From an uncultured Eubacteriales bacterium (GTDB lineage: Bacteria; Bacillota; Clostridia; Oscillospirales; Oscillospiraceae), in assembly GCA_902475855.1 (NCBI GenBank), contig CABSBF010000088.1, forward strand, positions 1-5,672: a stretch of DNA of 5,672 nt. Direction: 5' to 3'. A model generated the notes under the pieces. That model did no database searches. It was not told the DNA's origin and was given only the letters and a program-made list of their open reading frames with translations. Positions within the stretch are counted from its first letter, which is position 1, and each line of letters starts with the position of its first letter. The translations under genes and the position numbers were made by a program. Below, in pieces: positions 5,510 to 5,672 of the stretch.

Positions 5510-5578
5510 ATGACAAAATGCAGGGGAACTTGCAAAACAATGAAACCGCAAGATTTGGAGGTGGACTGCGGATGCTGA
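5510..5578 (+). CDS. Candidate 22-residue cysteine-containing peptide (weak)
   Basis: From ATG 5510 a frame encodes a 22-residue peptide with cysteines at positions 4, 8, 20 and 22 and a C-terminal CGC. Its stop codon overlaps the start of the next frame in an ATGCTGA arrangement (5572-5578), which often marks coupled translation. Against it, no ribosome binding site precedes ATG 5510. The frame is open back to 5453, but only a weak TTG at 5471 or 5495 could serve as an earlier start. Four cysteines in such a short stretch is unusual, but chance is a fair explanation. I do not recognise the peptide. Confidence 0.2.
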   Translation: MTKCRGTCKTMKPQDLEVDCGC

Positions 5579-5672
5579 CTACAAGATATAGAATTCGCCG
5601 CCGTTTACGTGACGGCACACCGCTGCTGCGGTTTCATGGTTTACATAATACAGTTAACATAAAATATGTGCA
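5572..5672 (+). CDS. Start of an unidentified gene, cut off by the window end
   Basis: ATG 5572 follows a strong ribosome binding site GGAGGTG (5557-5563) at 8 bases, and the frame stays open to the window edge (33 codons and two bases). The product begins MLTTRYRIRRRLRDG and is markedly basic at first; it then contains PLLRFHGLHN. I recognise no family. The frame is the same as that of the membrane-protein gene that ends at 5478, 93 bases earlier, and is open from just after that stop. An in-frame ATG at 5518 lacks a binding site. If real it is probably the second gene of the operon that begins at 5074. Confidence 0.4.
   Translation, partial: MLTTRYRIRRRLRDGTPLLRFHGLHNTVNIKYV

Noticed and set aside
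5510..5578. SCIFF-type six-cysteine peptide precursor next to a TIGR04086 protein
   Set aside because: I considered it because of the short cysteine-containing frame, but it has four cysteines, only 22 residues, no ribosome binding site and none of the sequence I associate with SCIFF peptides.
5640..5665. Promoter-like TTTACA and TAAAAT near the window end
   Set aside because: The boxes are separated by only 14 bases, which is too short for a normal sigma-A promoter, and an open frame with a strong start runs across them.

Overview
The window looks like chromosome from a Gram-positive member of the Clostridia (Bacillota), probably from the Ruminococcaceae/Oscillospiraceae side. The evidence is strong GGAGG-type ribosome binding sites, sigma-A-like promoters, moderately high GC with rare AT-rich promoter patches, a tRNA with an encoded CCA end, and protein families typical of that group. 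No mobile element, CRISPR array, rRNA or integrase is visible.

Bases 1-4593 form one coherent unit on the + strand: a riboswitch-controlled vitamin B12 (or corrinoid) uptake operon. A sigma-A-type promoter (37-65) is followed by a cobalamin riboswitch aptamer (about 86-190) and a rho-independent terminator (231-256) that can be replaced by an alternative pairing. Three genes follow with almost no gaps. The first encodes a membrane-anchored extracellular protein with a DUF4430/transcobalamin-like domain (285-1049). The second encodes the energy-coupling factor (ECF) transmembrane T component (1070-1960). The third encodes an 877-residue protein (1963-4596) that joins two ABC ATPases and a substrate-binding S component in one chain. 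Together they supply every part of a dedicated (group I-type) ECF transporter plus a probable extracellular capture protein. I infer cobalamin as substrate from the riboswitch, the DUF4430 partner and the S-component family; nothing in the sequence proves the ligand.

Bases 4597-5073 contain no protein gene that I can support. They hold a long 49-nt hairpin (4659-4707) that probably ends the operon, a second hairpin (4799-4838) that can terminate both strands, a tRNA-Val(CAC) gene on the minus strand (4846-4922) with a clear extended -10 promoter (4935-4962), and a small hairpin (5008-5033) in the leader of the next gene.

Bases 5074-5478 encode a small four-helix membrane protein resembling the TIGR04086/YrzE family. 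After it, at 5510-5578, there is a weak candidate for a tiny cysteine-containing peptide. A reading frame with a strong ribosome binding site begins at 5572 and runs off the window; I do not recognise it.

The most unusual item is the A-A-S fusion. It tethers an S component permanently to its ATPases, whereas current models of ECF transport let S components topple and often dissociate. The transporter also has a T component lacking the usual arginine in its first coupling motif, and it carries additional membrane helices in front of the S core.
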